Assembly: GCA_048264105.1 (NCBI GenBank)
Contig: JBLXDJ010000004.1
Location: 434,001 to 498,000 of the forward strand
Length of the DNA: 64,000 nucleotides
Origin: Oceanospirillum sp048264105
GTDB taxonomy: Bacteria > Pseudomonadota > Gammaproteobacteria > Pseudomonadales > Halomonadaceae
Direction: 5' to 3'
This document shows positions 17,116 through 25,885 of the stretch, piece by piece; position 1 is the stretch's first letter; each line of letters starts with the position of its first letter. The position numbers were made by a program, and so were the translations under genes. Under the pieces are notes generated by a model that searched no databases, was not told where the DNA came from, and was given only the letters and a program-made list of their open reading frames with translations.

Positions 17116-18924
17116 TTACAGGTTCAGCTGAGCTTGTGGATCGGCAGCCAGACCGCGATAAATATCTTTCACGCGGCAGTCTTCGCACAGCTCAAGACGA
17201 CGCAGTGCTTCGCCGGCGAACATGCTGTGATCTTTCAGTTTGTCTTTCATCTTGTTGACGGTGCTGGTCGGGGCGAATGGCTTGCCGCAATCCAGACAGC
17301 AGAAGGCTTCATCTTTATGCAGGGGGCGCGGGTTATCACGAACTTCTCTGTTGAAGATAAAGCGCTGATCACGGCTGATGGCGTTCTCCGGGCAGGCGCT
17401 TTCACACAGGCCGCACTGCACGCAATCCATCTCGGTAAACAGAATAGCGGGCGCGTCTTTAGCGGTTTGCAGTGCCTGAGTCGGACAGATACTGGCGCAG
17501 GAGAAGCAAAGGGTGCAGGCATCGCCATCAATGCGGATCTCGCCGAATGGCGCACTGGCTGCCAGTGGGATTAGTTCAGGTGTTTTGGCATCGGCCGGAG
17601 CTAGCTGCTGCAGGCGGTTAATATTGCTGATCAGGCGCTGACGTTTCGAGGGTGCTTCACCGAAGTTCTGAACCGGACTTGCCGTAACAGAGGCCGGTGC
17701 AACCTGAATGCCGTTTGTTTCAGCTTTAGACTGACTATTCTCAGAAAGCAGGGTGATATCAGCGCACAGGCTAAGGCTGTTATCGGCGTAACCCATAGCG
17801 GTCAGAATCTGATTGCCCAGTTTGGTTTCCCGCTCCAGCAGTTGAATCAGGCTGGTCGGGGTGCGGTGATCGTCTTTATTGGAAGTCAGGAAGATGATGC
17901 GTGAAGCGCCTTCATTTAAGGCGTGCAGCCAAAGTTCCATACCGACAGTGGCGATCTCCTCCAGTGCTATCGGCAGCATGTTGGAGGCCAGTTGTTCGGT
18001 TGCAACCGCCTGCTCATCGGCATGGAAGACGAGTACAGCATCCTGTCCGCCCTGATCTCGGTAGTGAGCCAGCAGGCGGGTCAGGTAATCGGCCATCATC
18101 TCAGCCTTTGGCATGCCATAGCTGATCGCGCCGGTGGGGCAGGCGGTAGAACAGCTGCCGGCGCCGTGGCAGAGATAGGAGTCGACTTCGATCTGATTAT
18201 TGATACTGGAGATCGCATCCGCAGGACAAACATCCAGACAGCGGGTGCAGCCGGTTTTACCACGACCGGCATGGGCGCAGATATCGTTGTTGATACGGAA
18301 ATAAAGTGGCTTCTCGAACTCGCCATCAAAATCAGGCAGTTGTTCCAGTACGGATGCCAGAGAATCAGCGGACTCACCGTTGATTGCGAAATAGCCCGGA
18401 GGGGAGAGTTCCTGAGCCAGTGCCGGCTCACGACCCAGATCCAGAACAAGATCAAAGTGGCTGCGGTGGATCAGTGCAGGAGCCAGATCCATCGCTTCAA
18501 TGCTGTCGGCATTGGCGCTGTCCGTAGAGGTTGGTTTGATCAGGGCCTGAAATTCGCCCAGATAACCTTTCAGCTCGTTCAGATTGCCGTAAGCAACCGG
18601 CAGTTTTTCAGTTTGGATCAATGCCTGCTCAAGGGCATCGTTTCCGGGATTCTGTACCGCATCGGTAATCAGCAGGCTGATGGATTTCACACCGGCGTCT
18701 GCTTTGATGCTGATGGTGCCCTCTTCAGACTGGGTCAGAAGTTCGCAGGCCGCTAAACGGGTCAGGTCATCCGCACCAATAATTAACAGATGGCCGCCCG
18801 CTTCATAGGTGACCGATGGGGCAGCTAAATTCTGTGGACGCGACAAAGCACCAAGTGCGCGGGTGCGAGCCTGGTGGTTGCTTGCTTGTTGTTGGCGCTG
18901 CTGTTCAGTGAACTGAGCTGTCAT
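17116..18924 (-). CDS. Multi-[4Fe-4S] cluster protein of the formate dehydrogenase locus
   Basis: A 602-residue soluble protein with four ferredoxin-type clusters in two pairs. One pair is central (CTRCLDVCPADAI and CSTACPTGAI) and one is C-terminal (CTLCFSCASICPTQAL and CVQCGLCESACPENAI). The last 40 residues carry CCLDCGKPF and CEDCR, a likely zinc or extra iron-sulfur site. Proteins of this shape are regularly found next to TorD-like and FdhX genes in Shewanella, Vibrio and relatives, where they are thought to serve formate dehydrogenase assembly or electron transfer; the exact step is unknown. GAGGAAAA precedes the ATG. It is the first gene of the fdh core operon. Confidence 0.85.
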   Translation of the reverse strand: MTAQFTEQQRQQQASNHQARTRALGALSRPQNLAAPSVTYEAGGHLLIIGADDLTRLAACELLTQSEEGTISIKADAGVKSISLLITDAVQNPGNDALEQALIQTEKLPVAYGNLNELKGYLGEFQALIKPTSTDSANADSIEAMDLAPALIHRSHFDLVLDLGREPALAQELSPPGYFAINGESADSLASVLEQLPDFDGEFEKPLYFRINNDICAHAGRGKTGCTRCLDVCPADAISSINNQIEVDSYLCHGAGSCSTACPTGAISYGMPKAEMMADYLTRLLAHYRDQGGQDAVLVFHADEQAVATEQLASNMLPIALEEIATVGMELWLHALNEGASRIIFLTSNKDDHRTPTSLIQLLERETKLGNQILTAMGYADNSLSLCADITLLSENSQSKAETNGIQVAPASVTASPVQNFGEAPSKRQRLISNINRLQQLAPADAKTPELIPLAASAPFGEIRIDGDACTLCFSCASICPTQALQTAKDAPAILFTEMDCVQCGLCESACPENAISRDQRFIFNREVRDNPRPLHKDEAFCCLDCGKPFAPTSTVNKMKDKLKDHSMFAGEALRRLELCEDCRVKDIYRGLAADPQAQLNL

Positions 18925-19406
18925 TAGTTTTCCTCATCCGCTGTTATCTCTGTAAGAGCTTTTCTGTAACGCCGTTAAGTGGGCGTGTCTCTTAAAGAGC
19001 TGAGCAAAGCGGAGACCTTATCTCGGCTGTTGTTTTCTTATTGTTGGAATGACCGGTTTTATTCGAGTGCCGCTCAGGCATTCTTTTTTCAGGTTTGTCG
19101 TCTCTTGCTACAGCAAGTGCCAGACCCGGAATTCCGAAAACAAAAAGCGCTTGGTTCTGCTTTGCTCTGTTTCGCTATGTTGTTTTGTATCGCTATGGGA
19201 CATTTTGTCCGGACTAAATGGGTGGTTTTGGAAAACGCCCCATTTTGTCCCTCTTTTTATTCGGGTTATCGTGAGTCTTTTGCTTCCCCTAAAAGCCCTG
19301 CTGGTGGCTTATCAGCTTGTTTTGTAATGATTTTTATACTTTGGTCTAAGGTTTTGCTTGCCAGGTTGACGTTCGCGTCAATCTGGCGCGTGTTGATTTC
19401 CGGCGT
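18925..19406. promoter_or_regulatory. Intergenic control region upstream of the fdh core operon
   Basis: A 482-bp gap between two minus-strand gene groups. It holds the paired CATTTTGTCC sites described separately. A possible sigma54 element on the minus strand, TGGCACTTGCTGTAGC (19122 down to 19107), has a perfect -24 half but a -12 GC one base too far away. The sites lie about 85 and 125 bp upstream of that element, the usual activator distance. A plus-strand frame through here lacks coding character. No gene is called. Confidence 0.5.
19197..19250 (-). promoter_or_regulatory. Paired operator-like sites upstream of fdh core operon
   Basis: The decamer CATTTTGTCC occurs at 19201-19210 and again at 19241-19250, exactly 40 bp apart (four helical turns). 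The first is part of an inverted repeat GGGACA-TTT-TGTCCG (19197-19211). The same core, GGACATTTTGTC, appears upstream of fdhD, and a related GGGTCA-ATA-TGACCC lies before tupA. The pattern suggests binding of a dimeric regulator. Confidence 0.55.
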
Positions 19407-20267
19407 TCAGCTCCGTTGTTCTGCCGGAGCAGAATCCACAGATGTCGCCTTACCTGACGCAAGGTCAGTTTTATTTTGATCTGGCGCAGGGTTTTCTGAG
19501 GCGGTCTGCTCGCCAGCGCCTTCGTTAACGGCCTGGGATGCGCTACTTTGTGTCTCATCTGACGCCATCTGTTCAGCACCGGATTCCGGTGACGCGGCGT
19601 TATTGTCGCCGTCATTTTCACCCGTATTCTCACTCTCGCCCGGCTGCTGAGTAGCTGCACCAGCGGCGGCTTCAGCGCCTGTTTCAACCTGATTTGCAGA
19701 AGCAGAGCCATCGGAAGATGCGCTCTCAAGATCAAGCGGATCTTTGTTTTTGAACCATTTGCGCAGGCCGGCAGCAACGTCGCTGGACAGCTCTTTGACA
19801 TCGGTATAGTCCAGATCGTAATCATCCATGCCGTCACGCACGTTGAACTCAGGCTTCAGGAACATCGCTTTCAGCGCCTGTTTGCGCAGTTTTTCACTGA
19901 CGCCTTCGCTGAAAAAAGCACTGACGTTGCTGTTGCCGTCGATGGCTTCAACATCCTGCATATCTTCATCTGAAAGCGGTTTATCGGATGGTGTGTTTTC
20001 AGTTTCGCCTGCTGCCAGCGGTTGATGCTCTGCGGTCTGCAGGCCTCGCCCTGCTACCTTGTCAGATGAGCTGATCGTCTGGCTGTTTTGAGGGTTTGCC
20101 TCAGAACCTGTTACTTCGACCTGTTCAGCGCTTTTCAGGTTGTCAGCGGTCTGCTGGCTTTCAAGCGCCTGTTGTTTTTCCAGCGCTTGCTGCTGCTCAA
20201 GGGCTTCCTGCTCCTGTACCTGTTGTTTGCGCTGTGCCCAGCGTGAAAATAGGCCTTTTTCGCTCAC
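19407..20267 (-). CDS. DUF3306 formate dehydrogenase accessory protein
   Basis: A 286-residue acidic protein. The N-terminus (GLFSRWAQRKQQ) and the central block FLKPEFNVRDGMDDYDLDYT are typical of the DUF3306 family. The rest is low-complexity: a Gln/Glu-rich coiled stretch near residues 18-45 and a long Ser/Ala/Glu-rich tail after about 180. These proteins are encoded with DUF3305 proteins in formate dehydrogenase clusters of proteobacteria; the molecular role is unknown. Its start overlaps the end of the DUF3305 gene by four bases, so the pair is translationally coupled. Confidence 0.8.
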   Translation of the reverse strand: MSEKGLFSRWAQRKQQVQEQEALEQQQALEKQQALESQQTADNLKSAEQVEVTGSEANPQNSQTISSSDKVAGRGLQTAEHQPLAAGETENTPSDKPLSDEDMQDVEAIDGNSNVSAFFSEGVSEKLRKQALKAMFLKPEFNVRDGMDDYDLDYTDVKELSSDVAAGLRKWFKNKDPLDLESASSDGSASANQVETGAEAAAGAATQQPGESENTGENDGDNNAASPESGAEQMASDETQSSASQAVNEGAGEQTASENPAPDQNKTDLASGKATSVDSAPAEQRS

Positions 20268-20830
20268 GAATGACCTCCTCTTTCTACTGATGTGTTGTCG
20301 CTCTGGCAGCTGTTTTCACTGTTCGGTGACTCCCTGCCTTTGTCCTTTTTTTCACCGGCGTAGCGTTTCTTTCTTTTTACTTCGATCAGTTCGCCATGCT
20401 CCGTAATAAAGGCTTCCATCCAGCACTGAAGGGCTTCCGGCATCGGGTATTCCAGAACCTTCTGTTCGCCGTCCAGCCAGGAGGCGGCAAGATCCTGACA
20501 GGCGGTAATCTGCATCGGCAGCCACTCATCGCCTTCGGTGTCATCACAGAGAACAAACAGATGGGGCACAACGGAATTAAGATTAAAGCGGTAAGCGCTG
20601 CGCTCATCCCGATGCAGCTCCAGCGGCAGCCAGGTGAGGGGGTTGCCGTCAGGGCTCTGCTCTTTAAGGCCTTCCTGTTTTTGATTCTCAGGTGCACTGT
20701 TATCGGGTGCCGTATCGGGAGCCGGCCAAAGCTGATCGATCTGCCACTCCTGCAGTACCCAGCGACCGGATCTCAGTTCCAGAGGTGAAAGTTCGATGCC
20801 TAAAAGACGGATATTTTTTTGCTCAGTCAT
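20264..20830 (-). CDS. DUF3305 formate dehydrogenase accessory protein
   Basis: A 188-residue soluble protein. It begins with strands containing SGRWVLQEWQ and ELHRDERSAYRFNL, then has the DDTEGDEWLPMQITACQDLAASWLDGE region, all matching the DUF3305 family found beside formate dehydrogenase genes. No catalytic motif is visible. It is the first gene of a two-gene unit with DUF3306. A sigma54-type promoter lies about 195 bp upstream. Confidence 0.8.
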   Translation of the reverse strand: MTEQKNIRLLGIELSPLELRSGRWVLQEWQIDQLWPAPDTAPDNSAPENQKQEGLKEQSPDGNPLTWLPLELHRDERSAYRFNLNSVVPHLFVLCDDTEGDEWLPMQITACQDLAASWLDGEQKVLEYPMPEALQCWMEAFITEHGELIEVKRKKRYAGEKKDKGRESPNSENSCQSDNTSVERGGHS

Positions 20831-21024
20831 AGTGAAATCCTTTTCGGTTGCTGTGCATGTTCAGCGCGCCTTGTTGTAACAGTGGTAAGTTTCAGCAGTC
20901 GTAAATGCTTCACGGTCATAAACTCTTCGATAGCGTTCATTCAGATTAGACGCTCATTCAGCGTTCGGGGAATTTGCAGCCGAAAAAAAGAGACCTGTTC
21001 TGGCTCCCCTGATCCGAGTGTTAA

Positions 21025-21040
21025 CGCAAGGAGTGAGCCA
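21025..21040 (-). promoter_or_regulatory. Sigma54 promoter for DUF3305-DUF3306
   Basis: Read on the minus strand, TGGCTCACTCCTTGCG has the GG and GC dinucleotides at the correct -24/-12 spacing and matches TGGCNC-N5-TTGC with one deviation. It would start transcription near 21014, leaving a leader of about 185 bases before the DUF3305 gene. No clear activator site was found upstream. Confidence 0.55.
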
Positions 21041-21279
21041 TAGCGAGAGGGGAATGAAGGGGGAAAAAGGGAGGAAAATTCTGAATCGTTGAAGCAGATA
21101 GGGTTGCTGACCGAGGTGGTACTGCCACAGGCATTTTAGGAATCGGAGGCTGTATATATGATAGGAGGAGCTATCAGTCGAGGTGCAAAGGAAGGGTGCG
21201 CCGCAATATTAGACTGAAGTTTACGCTAATAAATTCACCGATCTGGCCTTTAGGTAGGTATAATACCGGCAAGTTGGTT

Positions 21280-21301
21280 TTGTATTTTGGATACTGTATC
21301 C
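21280..21301. promoter_or_regulatory. GntR operator, autoregulatory site
   Basis: A palindrome GGATAC-T-GTATCC (21289-21301) is preceded by TTGTATTTT. It lies about 110 bp before the GTG of the GntR gene. The 16-base string TTTGTATTTTGGATAC recurs before the transporter operon, and TTGGATACA before the semialdehyde dehydrogenase. It is probably the binding site of the adjacent regulator. Confidence 0.65.
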
Positions 21302-21408
21302 GAAAGTATTGTGGTTTAACGCTGAAGCTGCTTACACGTTTGATAATCATCATTTAATGATGATGCGTGCTGTAAGAGGCTTCCATTGAGTGTAAGAGGG
21401 GGAGTGAC

Positions 21409-22095
21409 GTGGCTCAAAAGAGGGCTGTTGTTCGCCAGAGTTTACCAGATGTTATCGTCGCTGATTTGCGCAAGCGCATTCTTTCAGGTGATCTGGTTGA
21501 AGGGGAGTTGATCCGTCAGGAGTTGCTCGCTGATGAATATGATGTGTCCCGTATGCCGATCCGGGAGGCGCTCAAGCGTCTGGATGCGGAAGGCCTGGTG
21601 GTCTTCCAGAACAACCGGGGTGCGACGGTTACCAAGCATACGCTGGAGGAGATCGCCGAGATCTTTGATGTGCGCATGCTGCTGGAAGTGGATCTTTTCC
21701 GACGCTCCATTCCGAATATGACTGAGCAGGACTTCGCGGAGTGTGAGGAAATTCTGGAAGCGATGAAAAAATCCTATGCTTCCGGTCAGGTAGCTGAGTG
21801 GGGGCCTCTGAATGAGGAATACCATAATAAGCTGTACGAGGCCTCCGGCCGTGAGTTGACTAAAGCTCTCTTGGAACGGGCTAGTGTGCAGTCCAACCGT
21901 TACGTTGGTATGCATATTGATGAGCTGAATAAATCAGACAATGCTCAGAAAGATCACCAGTCGTTACTGGATCTGGCGCGGAGTGGTGATGTGGATGCTG
22001 CCTGTGAAATGCTGCGTTCTCATATCGAGAACACTAAGCTGCAGATGCTGGAGCTGATCTCTGCCAAAAGGGCTGCTGAGGAAGAGGCATCCTGA
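21409..22095 (+). CDS. GntR-family (FadR/FCD) regulator of hydroxyproline genes
   Basis: A 228-residue repressor or activator. The N-terminal winged helix includes LRKRILSGDLVEGELI and EYDVSRMPIREALKRLDAEGLV, followed by an all-helical FCD ligand-binding domain (from about residue 80) with the typical metal-binding residues around EEYHNKLYEASG. The GTG start at 21409 follows GAGGGGGAG. Matching palindromes occur here and upstream of the semialdehyde dehydrogenase and transporter genes. This makes it the likely local regulator responding to hydroxyproline or a breakdown product (inference). Confidence 0.88.
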   Translation: MAQKRAVVRQSLPDVIVADLRKRILSGDLVEGELIRQELLADEYDVSRMPIREALKRLDAEGLVVFQNNRGATVTKHTLEEIAEIFDVRMLLEVDLFRRSIPNMTEQDFAECEEILEAMKKSYASGQVAEWGPLNEEYHNKLYEASGRELTKALLERASVQSNRYVGMHIDELNKSDNAQKDHQSLLDLARSGDVDAACEMLRSHIENTKLQMLELISAKRAAEEEAS

Positions 22096-22215
22096 GTTCG
22101 TCCTGAATCTCAAAGTCGGTAGCCAGAAAACACCGCCCGGATCTCCCGTGAGATGCCGGGCGGTTGCGTATCAGGCTATTGGCTTTTATCAGCCTTCTTT
22201 TATTGCCGATGACTG

Positions 22216-23301
22216 TCAGCTCATTGCGATCAGGCGATCCAGTACCGGGCGCAGGGCTTCATCTTTATTGGTGCCGGATTCGTAGCACTGTTGCATATTA
22301 CTCATGGATTGGTGGATCAGACTCAGAAGCTGCTTCTCCTGAGACTCCATCAGTCCCCAGTCGTCAAAGGCGGTATGGATATCGCTCAGCAGATGATCAA
22401 AAAGGTCCTGCCCCTGTTTCTCGATCCGTTCCTGCTCGGTATTGACGTCCAGCAGGGCGTTCTGCATTTTGGACATCAATCCGGCCAGTTCGGTGTGGTG
22501 TTCGATCTGTTGGAGAAAATGCCCGGTTTCCCCGATCAGGGTTTCCAGATGATTTCTGAAGCGTTGAGCGATCTCCCGATCTTCCGGAATATCCCGGATC
22601 AGAACGGCGACCTGATCGCAGGCGATCATCAGGCGGCCCTCATCTTCCAGTACCCGGTGGGAGCCAATGATCTGTGCCAGCAGATCGGTTTCCAGTGGGG
22701 TCACGCGATCAGTGGCCCGGACAATCTCACCCTTGGAAAAGTTGATATAGCAGCAGGCAGAGAGTCTGAGACTTTTAATCGCGCTTAGCAGGTAATCGCC
22801 CAGTTCAGAGGCGGAACCGGTACGACTGGCGGATTTGAGGTAGTTCACCAGAATGGATTGTTCTTCTGTGGTGCTCAGCCACTCGGTGGGCTGGTGTGCC
22901 TGAATATAGTGTTCCCGCTGGCGTTTGTGTTCGACGGCGATGCGAACTTTTTGTTGCAGCTCATCCGGGATCACCGGCTTGCCGACATAATCCGAACCAC
23001 CGGCGTCGTAGCCTTTTATCTTCTCTTCCACACTGCTGTGAGCCGAGACAAAAATCACCTCGATATGCTGGGTGCTTTCCATCTGTTTCAGTTGACGGCA
23101 GCACTCATAGCCATCCAGTCCCGGCATGGAAACATCCATCAGAATAACATCCGGCTGACGCTCCTGAGCTAGTTCCAGTGCCATCTGACCGTTATTGGCG
23201 ACAATAATGGCAAAGTTGTCCGTCAGCCCACTGACCAGAAAGCTGATATCGATGGGGGAATCATCAACGATCAGAACAGTTGCCTGAGAAGAGGTATTCA
23301 T
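22216..23301 (-). CDS. Response regulator with receiver and uncharacterised output domain
   Basis: A 361-residue protein. The N-terminal receiver domain has acidic residues DD at 13-14 and the phospho-acceptor D56 in VILMDVSMPG. The conserved threonine/serine and lysine follow (FVSAHS, GKPVIP). The remaining 220 residues form no output domain I know. They look helical in their second half, with a coiled-coil-like stretch near residues 285-310. The start overlaps the preceding Hpt gene by four bases, so the two are co-translated. A role in a phosphorelay is likely. The link to the surrounding hydroxyproline genes, if any, is unclear. Confidence 0.82.
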   Translation of the reverse strand: MNTSSQATVLIVDDSPIDISFLVSGLTDNFAIIVANNGQMALELAQERQPDVILMDVSMPGLDGYECCRQLKQMESTQHIEVIFVSAHSSVEEKIKGYDAGGSDYVGKPVIPDELQQKVRIAVEHKRQREHYIQAHQPTEWLSTTEEQSILVNYLKSASRTGSASELGDYLLSAIKSLRLSACCYINFSKGEIVRATDRVTPLETDLLAQIIGSHRVLEDEGRLMIACDQVAVLIRDIPEDREIAQRFRNHLETLIGETGHFLQQIEHHTELAGLMSKMQNALLDVNTEQERIEKQGQDLFDHLLSDIHTAFDDWGLMESQEKQLLSLIHQSMSNMQQCYESGTNKDEALRPVLDRLIAMS

Positions 23302-23900
23302 AGATTGGTTTCCTGACTGGATGAAAGGACAAGCTGGTGCAGTGCTTTGCGGGCGCTGATGATATTAAAGCGCTTCATCAGCTCTGATAGCTGATGGATC
23401 TCAGGATGTTTCGCTTCGGGGCACTGTGCTGCCAGCTGTTCGATAAGTTTTAACGCCTTGCCGTAATCGGTATCAAACCAGGATTTGGCCTCGGCAAGCT
23501 GCTCTTTAATCTCATTGGCAGAGAGATGGCCGTCGATGTTCATGCTGTTTGCTTCGGTCAGCAGGCGATCGGCATTCTCCTGCAGTACGGCGAAGGTTGG
23601 AGGCAGGAGTTCCAGTAGTGTCGTAAGGGCTGTCGCCTGCTGATGCTCTTTCAGCTCGGTTTCCAGTGTAGTGGCGCAGGCGGCCAGTTGCTCAGCGCCC
23701 ACATTTAAGGCGATGCCTTTGAGCCGGTGAGTGGCTTCTGACGCTTCATGCCATGCCTGATGATCAATCAGAGCCTGCAGCTCAACAGCAAAGCCTTCGT
23801 AGAGGCGGATAAATTCCTGAAAGAGTTGGCCGCAGAGCTTTTTGTCGCCTCCCAGGCGGTCGAGGGTGTCGTTGGTGTTCAGCAGTGGGGCACTGATCAT
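23298..23900 (-). CDS. Hpt phosphotransfer domain protein
   Basis: A 200-residue helical protein. The first 110 residues match a histidine phosphotransfer domain, with the phosphorylatable H58 in THRLKGIALNVGA. The remaining 90 residues are helical and unassigned, possibly a second degenerate four-helix bundle. It is co-translated with the response regulator downstream, so the two form a phosphorelay module lacking a local histidine kinase. GGAGT precedes the ATG. Confidence 0.8.
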   Translation of the reverse strand: MISAPLLNTNDTLDRLGGDKKLCGQLFQEFIRLYEGFAVELQALIDHQAWHEASEATHRLKGIALNVGAEQLAACATTLETELKEHQQATALTTLLELLPPTFAVLQENADRLLTEANSMNIDGHLSANEIKEQLAEAKSWFDTDYGKALKLIEQLAAQCPEAKHPEIHQLSELMKRFNIISARKALHQLVLSSSQETNL

Positions 23901-24090
23901 GCTTTTTCATACTCCGAGAGCGACCATGGGTCTGGAGTTGATAAGGTATCTAAAAGTTAGATCTTTATAAACCACAAAGATACTTTTTTTATGTCTTTTA
24001 TTGTTGGTGCCAGTGGATTTCCCTCGTCAACGTGGTGCTAGCTCCGCCATATCATGTTTTCTCTGATGTTCACCCCTTCTTAATCTGATG

Positions 24091-24128
24091 CCACAAATAG
24101 GATATTGGATACATTATCCTATTTGTGG
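24091..24128. promoter_or_regulatory. GntR operator upstream of the semialdehyde dehydrogenase
   Basis: A perfect 14-bp inverted repeat CCACAAATAGGATA (24091-24104) / TATCCTATTTGTGG (24115-24128) encloses TTGGATACAT. The core TTGGATACA is shared with the sites at 21280-21301 and 34581-34604. It lies about 65 bp before the start codon, where a bound repressor would block transcription. Confidence 0.7.
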
Positions 24129-24194
24129 CAGTATAGTACGACTGACGGATTTTCAGAACGATAGAATAAAAACCAACAACAGGAGCATGTATCC

Positions 24195-25721
24195 ATGTCT
24201 TTTCAGCCCCACGGTAAACATTTGATCGCTGGTCAATGGATGGCCGGTGAAGAAACCTTTCAGTCCTCACCGGCTTATGGAGAGGCATTCGTCTTCTCCA
24301 AGGGCAGCCCTGATCACGTTAATGCAGCGGTAGACGCTGCTGAGGCAGCCTTTATCGAGTTTGGCTACAGTAGCCGCGAAACTCGCTCTGCTTTTCTGAA
24401 CACTATTGCTGATGAGATTGAGGCCCGTGCTGATGCTATTACCGAGATCGGTTGTTCTGAAACGGGTCTGCCGGAAGCACGCCTGATGGGGGAGCGGGGG
24501 CGCACAGTGGGACAGTTACGCCTTTTTGCTCAGCACATTGAGCAGGGGGATTATCTGGATAAGCGTCACGATGAGGCCTTGCCGGAGCGTCAACCGCTGC
24601 CTCGTGCGGATCTCAAAATGATCCAGCGTCCGATTGGCCCTGTGGCGGTGTTTGGTGCTTCTAACTTCCCGCTTGCGTTTTCTACAGCTGGTGGTGATAC
24701 CGCAGCAGCGCTGGCCGCGGGTTGCCCTGTGGTGGTCAAAGGTCACAGTGCTCACCCGGGAACCGGTGAGATCGTTGCGGAAGCGATTGCTGCAGCCGTT
24801 GAGAAATGCGGTATTCATCCCGGTGTTTTCAGTCTGATTCAGGGTGGTGATCGTACGGTGGGTTCTGCTCTGGTTCAGCATCCTTTGATCAAAGCGGTTG
24901 GCTTTACGGGATCTTTGGCCGGTGGTCGTGCGCTGTTTGATCAATGTGCTGCACGTCCTGAGCCGATCCCTTTCTTTGGTGAGCTGGGTTCAGTGAACCC
25001 TATGTTCCTGTTGCCTGCGGCGGTTGCCAATCGTGGTGATGCACTGGCAAAAGGCTGGGTTCAGTCGCTGACCATGGGGGCCGGTCAGTTCTGTACCAAT
25101 CCGGGGATTGCGGTACTGAAAAAAGGGGCAGAAGCGGATCTGTTTCTGGAAACTGCCCGTTCCGTACTGGCAGACGTTCCTGCACAAACCATGCTGACCG
25201 ATGGTATTGCAGAAGCTTATCGTTCAGGTCAGAAGCGCATCTCAGCCACCTCCGGTGTACGTGAAGTACTGACTACCACCTGCGATCTGCGGGATGCCAC
25301 GCCTTACCTGTTCTCAACTACCGGTAGCAACTGGCTGGAGAATGAGATTCTGGCGGAAGAGGTCTTCGGCCCGCTAGGTGTGGTGGTAACCGTAGATTCT
25401 GAAGAAGAGATGCTGGCGATTGCCAACAGCCTGCAGGGGCAGCTGACCTGTACTCTGCATCTGGATGAAACCGCTGACAGTGATACCCAGCTGGGTCGTC
25501 AGCTGATGCCGGTTCTGGAGCGTAAAGCGGGTCGTGTTCTGGCCAACGGCTTCCCGACCGGTGTTGAAGTGTGTGACAGCATGGTGCACGGTGGTCCTTA
25601 CCCAGCATCCACTAACTTTGGCGCAACCTCGGTTGGTACGCTGTCGATCCGCCGTTTCCTGCGTCCGGTGTGCTATCAGGATATTCCTGCGGCCTTGTTG
25701 CCAGCTGATCTTCAACTATAA
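24195..25721 (+). CDS. 2,5-dioxovalerate (alpha-ketoglutarate semialdehyde) dehydrogenase
   Basis: An NAD(P)-dependent aldehyde dehydrogenase of 508 residues, the last step from hydroxyproline to 2-oxoglutarate. The family motifs are present: a cofactor loop FTGSLAGGRAL, the general-base glutamate in FFGELGSVNPMF, and the catalytic cysteine in MGAGQFCTNPGI. The NFGATSVG C-terminus and overall length match the ketoglutarate semialdehyde dehydrogenase group rather than generic aldehyde dehydrogenases. AGGAG precedes the ATG. It is monocistronic under a GntR operator, opposite in direction to the other catabolic genes. Confidence 0.87.
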   Translation: MSFQPHGKHLIAGQWMAGEETFQSSPAYGEAFVFSKGSPDHVNAAVDAAEAAFIEFGYSSRETRSAFLNTIADEIEARADAITEIGCSETGLPEARLMGERGRTVGQLRLFAQHIEQGDYLDKRHDEALPERQPLPRADLKMIQRPIGPVAVFGASNFPLAFSTAGGDTAAALAAGCPVVVKGHSAHPGTGEIVAEAIAAAVEKCGIHPGVFSLIQGGDRTVGSALVQHPLIKAVGFTGSLAGGRALFDQCAARPEPIPFFGELGSVNPMFLLPAAVANRGDALAKGWVQSLTMGAGQFCTNPGIAVLKKGAEADLFLETARSVLADVPAQTMLTDGIAEAYRSGQKRISATSGVREVLTTTCDLRDATPYLFSTTGSNWLENEILAEEVFGPLGVVVTVDSEEEMLAIANSLQGQLTCTLHLDETADSDTQLGRQLMPVLERKAGRVLANGFPTGVEVCDSMVHGGPYPASTNFGATSVGTLSIRRFLRPVCYQDIPAALLPADLQL

Positions 25722-25750
25722 GTCATATAATCAAAGGCTAAGGAAACAGT

Positions 25751-25830
25751 TTTGTCGGACGGGGTTGTGCGACCCCGAGAGAAGGAAAGCCGACAAAAAG
25801 CGCCCCTTGCGAATCACTTCGCAAGGGGCG
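25751..25830 (+). terminator. Terminator plus nested hairpin at the 3' end of the dehydrogenase gene
   Basis: The terminator is a 13-bp perfect inverted repeat CGCCCCTTGCGAA (25801-25813) / TTCGCAAGGGGCG (25818-25830) followed by TTTCTTTT. On the minus strand it is followed by CTTTTTG, so it also serves the convergent reductase gene. Before it lies a separate nested structure: TTTGTCGG (25751-25758) pairs with CCGACAAA (25790-25797) and encloses GGGGT/ACCCC (25761-25776). The extra structure may be a stable 3' end or a small RNA. Confidence 0.8.
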
Positions 25831-25885
25831 TTTCTTTTGCCGATAAAAAAGCGGGCTGTTAATAATGAGAAGAAAAAGAAGGGGC

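Larger units (their letters stand above)
20831..21408. other. Divergent intergenic region between DUF3305 and gntR
   Basis: A 578-bp gap serving transcripts in both directions. It contains the minus-strand sigma54 element at 21025-21040 and the GntR palindrome at 21289-21301, both listed separately. The purine-rich segment around 21045-21080 is notable but not assignable. I see no gene. Confidence 0.6.

Noticed and set aside
18979..19479. Plus-strand open frame of 166 codons ahead of the fdh core operon
   Set aside because: It is rich in Phe, Leu and Cys with no family character, has no ribosome binding site, runs over the DUF3306 gene end, and covers the operator-like sites.
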